Origin: Brettanomyces bruxellensis | Lineage: Eukaryota > Ascomycota > Pichiomycetes > Pichiales > Pichiaceae | Assembly (NCBI RefSeq): GCF_011074885.1 | Contig: NC_054690.1 | Location: 2,857,001-2,921,000 of the forward strand | DNA: 64,000 nt | Direction: 5' to 3' | Part shown: positions 59,655 to 64,000 of the stretch, piece after piece | How the letters are laid out: each line of letters opens with the position of its first letter | Position numbering within the stretch: position 1 is the stretch's first letter | Made by a program: the position numbers and the translations under genes | Notes under the pieces: generated by a model | Told to the model about the DNA's origin: nothing | Seen by the model: the letters and a program-made list of their open reading frames with translations, nothing else | The model's database searches: none

Positions 59655-61391
59655 TCAGAAGAACCAGCCTAGAGTGTGATCATACCACCATTCCATATCT
59701 TTTCCCTTACCAAGCTCCTTCCTTCTAGCAACCTTCTCTGCCAGTTTGTTTTCATATTCTTCCTGATCCTCATCGGCCTGAGCCTTATAGGTAATCAAGT
59801 CCGCCTCATATGGATTGACAGTTTTTGTTTTATAAAATATTTTGTAGCCAAATAATGCAAACAAAAAGACAGGAATTCCAATATAACCTGTGATGAACGT
59901 TTTGTAATCAAAGTCGCCAATAAACACAGTAAAGTTTTTTATTAATGCCACGAAGCAGCATGCTCCTAACGTGATGTATGTTCCCCATGGTTGGAATGGT
60001 GCCGTGTAAACAAAATCTTTTTTCCTGTCGTAGCCCTGCGCTTTTACTGCCCGAAGAAAATAAAGATACGTCACAAGAATTGATATCCAAGTCAACAAGC
60101 CAAAAATGGAAACAACGTTCACAAAATAATTGAAAATTTTCTGCGAGGAACTAGAGCAAACCATGAAAGCCAAGAGACAGAACATTCCGGCAAATATTAG
60201 TGCATAAATTGGAACTCCACGTTTATTGGTCTTAGAAAAAAATGATGGAAACATGCCACTAGCTGAAAGAGCATAAACATTTCTGGTTGCAGTATAAACA
60301 TCCGAGTTCGTCGCAGAAAATATGAATAAAAGAATGCAAGCATTTAGAAGTTGAGGCAATCCTTTAATTTTAGCATTATTTATTGCAACCACAAATGCTG
60401 AGGCAGCTGCAGTAGAAACTTTGGCCTTCTTTGCAGCAATCAATGATGGATCATTGTAGGCAACACAACAACCAAGCAAAAGAACGGAACATACATAAAA
60501 GAATATGATCCTGATAAGGGTAAGTTTAATAGCCTTCTTAATAGAATACCTTGCATTTTTTGCTTCGCCAAACGTAACACCAACCAACTCTGTTCCCAAA
60601 TATGCAAAAACTGCAGTAACCATAACAGAGAAAAATGCAACGAATTTCGCTAAACCTGTAGGCTGAACACCTTCGTAGGGTGCAAATGCCCCAGGATTAC
60701 TCCAATACCTAAAGCCTATTCTATCATGGGTAGGTCCCCCTCCTAACATAATAACAAACAAGAGAATAATTAAGCCTATCATGGTTATAACCTTAAGTGA
60801 TGAAAGCCAAAATTCAAACTCACCGAAAAATTTAACACCAAAATAATTAATGAAAAGAACCACGGCAAGAATAATAGCAACCCACACACCTGGATTAACT
60901 CTATCGGCGGAGACCCAGTACTGCATGACAAGGGCACCAGCAACCAACTGGTTTGGTGCAACAATTAAGTATTTGCATAAATAAGCTATACCAACTGCAA
61001 ATCCAAGTGCAGGATCACAATATCTTTTGGCATAGCCAGCAAATCCCTCCGGCAATGGAATGAAAGAAGCCATTTCTCCCAAAGCACACATGACGAAGTA
61101 AACCATGGCTCCAACAATAGAATATGATATCAAAACGCTTGCAGGTCCGGCATTTGCAAGAGCTGTTGTGACAGCAATAAGCAATCCTGTTCCCAAGGCT
61201 CCTCCAATGGATATCATACTGATCACACGTGGTTTAAGATCTCTTCTGAGTTGATGACCCTCATGCAGAGCAAGGTGGTTCTCGCCTCCTAATTTGGAAA
61301 TGGATTCTTCAGGTGTATATTCCGCTGAATGTACTGTAACTATTTCATCCAAACCACCTCGTGCACGAGATTTATCGAATATTTTTGACAT
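59655..61391 (-). CDS. DIP5: Amino acid permease, dicarboxylic (Dip5) type
   Basis: Encodes 578 residues of the YAT/APC family; S. cerevisiae Dip5 has 608. Several stretches match Dip5 as I remember it: KYLIVAPNQLVAGALVMQYW, VNPGVWVAI, INYFGVKFFGEFEFWLSSLK, and MLGGGPTHDRIGFRYWSNPG. These distinguish it from the GAP1-type permease at 16220-17977. Twelve helices start after a cytosolic tail of about 55 residues. Dip5 imports glutamate and aspartate with protons at the plasma membrane. The gene diverges from the gene-poor right end; I saw no GATAAG in its first kilobase upstream. Confidence 0.85.
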   Translation of the reverse strand: MSKIFDKSRARGGLDEIVTVHSAEYTPEESISKLGGENHLALHEGHQLRRDLKPRVISMISIGGALGTGLLIAVTTALANAGPASVLISYSIVGAMVYFVMCALGEMASFIPLPEGFAGYAKRYCDPALGFAVGIAYLCKYLIVAPNQLVAGALVMQYWVSADRVNPGVWVAIILAVVLFINYFGVKFFGEFEFWLSSLKVITMIGLIILLFVIMLGGGPTHDRIGFRYWSNPGAFAPYEGVQPTGLAKFVAFFSVMVTAVFAYLGTELVGVTFGEAKNARYSIKKAIKLTLIRIIFFYVCSVLLLGCCVAYNDPSLIAAKKAKVSTAAASAFVVAINNAKIKGLPQLLNACILLFIFSATNSDVYTATRNVYALSASGMFPSFFSKTNKRGVPIYALIFAGMFCLLAFMVCSSSSQKIFNYFVNVVSIFGLLTWISILVTYLYFLRAVKAQGYDRKKDFVYTAPFQPWGTYITLGACCFVALIKNFTVFIGDFDYKTFITGYIGIPVFLFALFGYKIFYKTKTVNPYEADLITYKAQADEDQEEYENKLAEKVARRKELGKGKDMEWWYDHTLGWFF

Positions 61392-61510
61392 CTTGCTTTT
61401 GAATTATCCGCTTATTATATGTAAAAACAAATCATGCGCAGCGGCTGTCTCTGGGGATCTCTAGAAAAGATTTAAACTACTTACTAATAATCGGATTTTT
61501 AGTAGATACG

Positions 61511-61533
61511 TATATATATATATATATATATAT
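61511..61533. repeat. TA dinucleotide microsatellite
   Basis: About eleven TA units, 120 bp upstream of the DIP5-like start, so within its promoter. Easily melted DNA; length probably variable. Confidence 0.9.
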
Positions 61534-63012
61534 TCTTTTCTAACTGAACAAAGCATATATTTATTTGGCTTAAGCAGCTGAGAAGGAGATTCTAAAAAAT
61601 TACGAAGTAATGAATAATGGTGAGCTCACTGGCTTAGCGGAATCGATATTTCAGAAATAATTGTAAAATAATCGGTAATAATGCCTAATTACTCTCCACT
61701 TTCCAAAAGTGGTTTGCAGGGTCACACGTCAAGATATAAATGAATATGCCGAAGATTTTCCCGAATCCATTTTGAACCAGATGAGATGAGACATAGGGAT
61801 GCATTTCCGGCAACCATTTTTTTTATTAAATGAAAATACAATAGAAAAAATATTATGGAAAACACAATTTCTTAATCTGGTGAAATTTAACGGCTTTTCT
61901 TTTGTCACAGATTCTGACGACCCTGAAAATATTTTTTTCTTTCCCAATATACGCCAGAGAATGCCGCATAGAAGAGGAGAAAGATTTTTATGCTCTTCTT
62001 CGGTCTGAAAATGAAACTTTGATAAAGCAGCTATCTCCGCTCGTATTATGTGTGGTAATTTTGTTCAATCTTGAATTTTGCCATTATCGGCTGGGCTCAT
62101 GGGAGATGGCACACCTATTTGTTTGAGTATATCCGGAAATTTAGTAGATTGCTTGGGCTTATATTTCTGCCCCTCTCTCATAAACATCAATATAGCAGTT
62201 TAATTTCACTTTAGAATGTAAACACCTTTCGCTTATGTTAGAATTTGTACACTTTTAAATGGTAATGGCACATTTTAAAATCAATGTTGTATAAGTTTGA
62301 GTTATTACACAGTCAAAAGTCAATTAGATAAAATGCCGTTTGAGAATCACACAGAGAGATTATGGTAAGGTTACGTAATCGTAAGCTAAGCAACGAGAAA
62401 TTTACAAAAAATTCTGGAAATACGCATCCGCGTTTCTCCTTAAGTGAAGTTACAGCTATTGCCGCTTACGATCGCAAACACGCCCATTAGAAAGATTGTG
62501 ACCCCGAACATAATATTTCAGTTCCAACATCTTACCTTAACAAAATGCCATCCAAACTTCGTTCCACATTGATGACCAACTTAGGACACTTAATCCGTTT
62601 ACAACATACGAAGATCATTCAATTTTGTCAGAGTATATAAATCCCGTGTGACATTTGTATCTGCTTAATTGTTCACATATCTCTGTGCCGTAGCACTACC
62701 GAGCGCGCAGATGCCCAAGGTTATGAACGAGATTGGCCATATAGTTCGGATATAGAAAAGACTTCTGTTGCATAGAATGACCCCCATAACAAAATAGGGT
62801 TTTTACGAACACGTTTATAATCCAGCGAGAACCCGAAGGTTACTCTTGGTTTCAGCTGAAGGTTCACTTCAAGATGGATTTCCTTATATGAATATGTATT
62901 GCAAATTACACAATAAAGTCGTCGTCCCTTCTAAGAGACACATAGTATATAAGGAAAAAGTAGTACATACATATAAGAGATATTTTTCAGCAGAAGTGAA
63001 ATAGGTCTGTCG

Positions 63013-63060
63013 GACATATGAGAATATTACCTAGTATTAGGTAATCTATTATTATATGTC
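63013..63060. repeat. Imperfect 48-bp palindrome
   Basis: The centre is ATTACCTA-GTAT-TAGGTAAT (perfect 8-bp arms). The outer ends GACATAT and ATATGTC also pair, with mismatches and a 2-base offset in between. It stands in gene-free DNA. No known element was recognised. Confidence 0.6.
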
Positions 63061-63819
63061 ATTAGATTTATTTGTTTTGAGATCTGAACTTATTCTAAAA
63101 TAACGAAGATTTAGAATAATATCTAATAGAGACAATCCTGGATAAAATGCACTAACTGTGTACGTTAGGGAATCAGCAGAAAAATAATTATGCGCGATCA
63201 TAATTCTGTTTCTGAGAATTAAATCTTTTTTTTTATTATGTATGATTACCTCACTTTATTTTCCTTTTTATTTTTACTTTACTTTACCTCTTTTTATATA
63301 ACTTGTTTCTTCTACGAAGGGACGAGACCCGATAGCCTATTTTGCAATACAACTAGTTCGACTCCACTTTGATGGTAACAGAGTAAAGGAAGTAAATTCA
63401 TTTTCTTCTATGGTGATACATACACAATTGTTAGAATGTTAAAGGCATTAACATTATCACACAGACCACTTGGTACATTTATATCCACCCACTTAGGTAA
63501 CCGACCTTACAATTGTCTGAATCTCCCCGACTGCTAGGTTCTTATTAGTTCTATTAAAGAAGGAGTTTGATAGCTAAAGCCCGGGAGTAACTCATAAGGT
63601 CTCTCTTAACTCCGACATCATCTTTTAGTGGTTTGATTCAACACTACAAAACAAACACACAAATCACTTTGTACTTACATAATCTAAAATAATTTAGGTT
63701 CAAACCAAAGCAGACCCCTTACAAGGCCTGTAAATGGTCGGACTGAAGGTAACAAAATATTATTTTCAATAACCTGAAGTATAAGGATTCTTTAGATGAT
63801 TACCAAATCCGTCTAAAGA

Positions 63820-63826
63820 TATATAA
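63820..63826 (+). promoter_or_regulatory. Putative TATA box for a gene beyond the right edge
   Basis: TATATAA is followed by about 100 bp rich in T and C on the plus strand, the usual layout of a yeast core promoter and leader. No ATG-initiated long frame begins before the window ends, so the gene itself is not visible. Confidence 0.3.
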
Positions 63827-64000
63827 TAGATTATTAAGATTGTTATCTGATACTTCTCGTATCCTTTCATATCTCTTATCTCATAGCTCTCTATGAATCA
63901 TTCTATTCATTCATTCTCCTATCTAATCACTTTTCTCTCCAATCTCTCTTTCTAGAAAAATAACTAAATCGTAATCTAACCTTGCCTCTGTATCAAAGGA

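Larger units (their letters stand above)
61392..64000. other. Gene-poor right end of the window
   Basis: About 2.6 kb with no gene recognised and no open frame of note after 62126. It contains an AT dinucleotide run (61511-61533), an imperfect 48-bp palindrome (63013-63060), TATATAA at 63820-63826 and a pyrimidine-rich stretch at 63855-63955. The last two look like a promoter for a gene beyond the right edge. A decayed retrotransposon end is another possibility. Confidence 0.5.

Noticed and set aside
63340..63375. B-box-like GTTCGACTCC suggesting a tRNA gene
   Set aside because: The flanking bases do not form a T-arm stem and no acceptor or anticodon arm can be drawn around it.
63690..63715. 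GGTTCAAACC resembling a tRNA T-loop
   Set aside because: The bases on either side do not pair as a T stem; no cloverleaf fits.
63429..63754. Possible solo LTR bounded by TGTTA and TAACA
   Set aside because: The flanking 5-bp sequences (ACAAT and AAATA) do not match as a target duplication and no primer-binding site follows, so I do not annotate an element.
1..64000. CRISPR arrays, operons or a bacterial-type island
   Set aside because: No regularly spaced repeats were seen; gene content, introns and spacing are those of a yeast nuclear chromosome throughout.

Overview
This window reads as a chromosome segment from an AT-rich budding yeast (Saccharomycotina). It holds 26 protein-coding genes on both strands with spacers of about 80 to 1,500 bp. 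Only two genes need introns, each short and near the start of the gene, with TACTAAC-like branch sites. Two clues narrow the lineage. A gene at 18334-18822 looks like complex I subunit NDUFB8/ASHI, which Saccharomyces and Kluyveromyces lack. CTG codons encode conserved leucines (for example 51129-51131 in importin alpha), which argues against the CTG-Ser clade. I infer a Pichiaceae-type yeast (Brettanomyces/Dekkera, Pichia or Ogataea); species is not proven.

Layout, left to right. 1-6 kb: the C-terminal end of an unidentified protein, then a large Nup170/Nup157 nucleoporin on the minus strand. 6-9 kb: glutathione synthetase (GSH2) facing an AIM34-like SAP-domain protein. 9.8-18.8 kb: a divergent CLC chloride transporter, AIM9, a GAP1-type amino acid permease with clustered GATA sites, and the NDUFB8-like gene. 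19.7-37.3 kb: a plus-strand run of SWR1, SAM35, LIG4, AIM24, DID2 (spliced), an EAF-like elongation factor (spliced) and MSC7. 37.4-46.3 kb: RRF1 and an AMD2-like amidase on the minus strand, then a HOL1-like transporter and a Dbl/RhoGEF on the plus strand, then SRP14 on the minus strand. 46.9-51.9 kb: MGM1 and SRP1. 52.8-61.4 kb: surface and nutrient genes, namely a small GPI-type mannoprotein, a laccase-like multicopper oxidase with an N-terminal membrane anchor, an acid-phosphatase-like phosphoesterase with a GPI-type tail, and a DIP5-like permease. 61.4-64 kb: no gene recognised.

Functionally the window is mixed. Mitochondrial biogenesis is well represented (MGM1, SAM35, AIM24, AIM9, AIM34-like, RRF1, NDUFB8). 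There is a nutrient and surface group (GAP1, DIP5, HOL1-like, amidase, phosphatase, multicopper oxidase) and a nuclear group (Nup170, SWR1, LIG4, EAF-like, SRP1). I see no operon-like or island-like new system, CRISPR array, rRNA gene, convincing tRNA gene or intact transposon. The points most worth checking are a CLC protein lacking the internal proton glutamate, a probable one-base shift at the SWR1 C-terminus, the membrane-anchored multicopper oxidase, the EAF-like gene with its intron, and several upstream ORFs and palindromic promoter elements.
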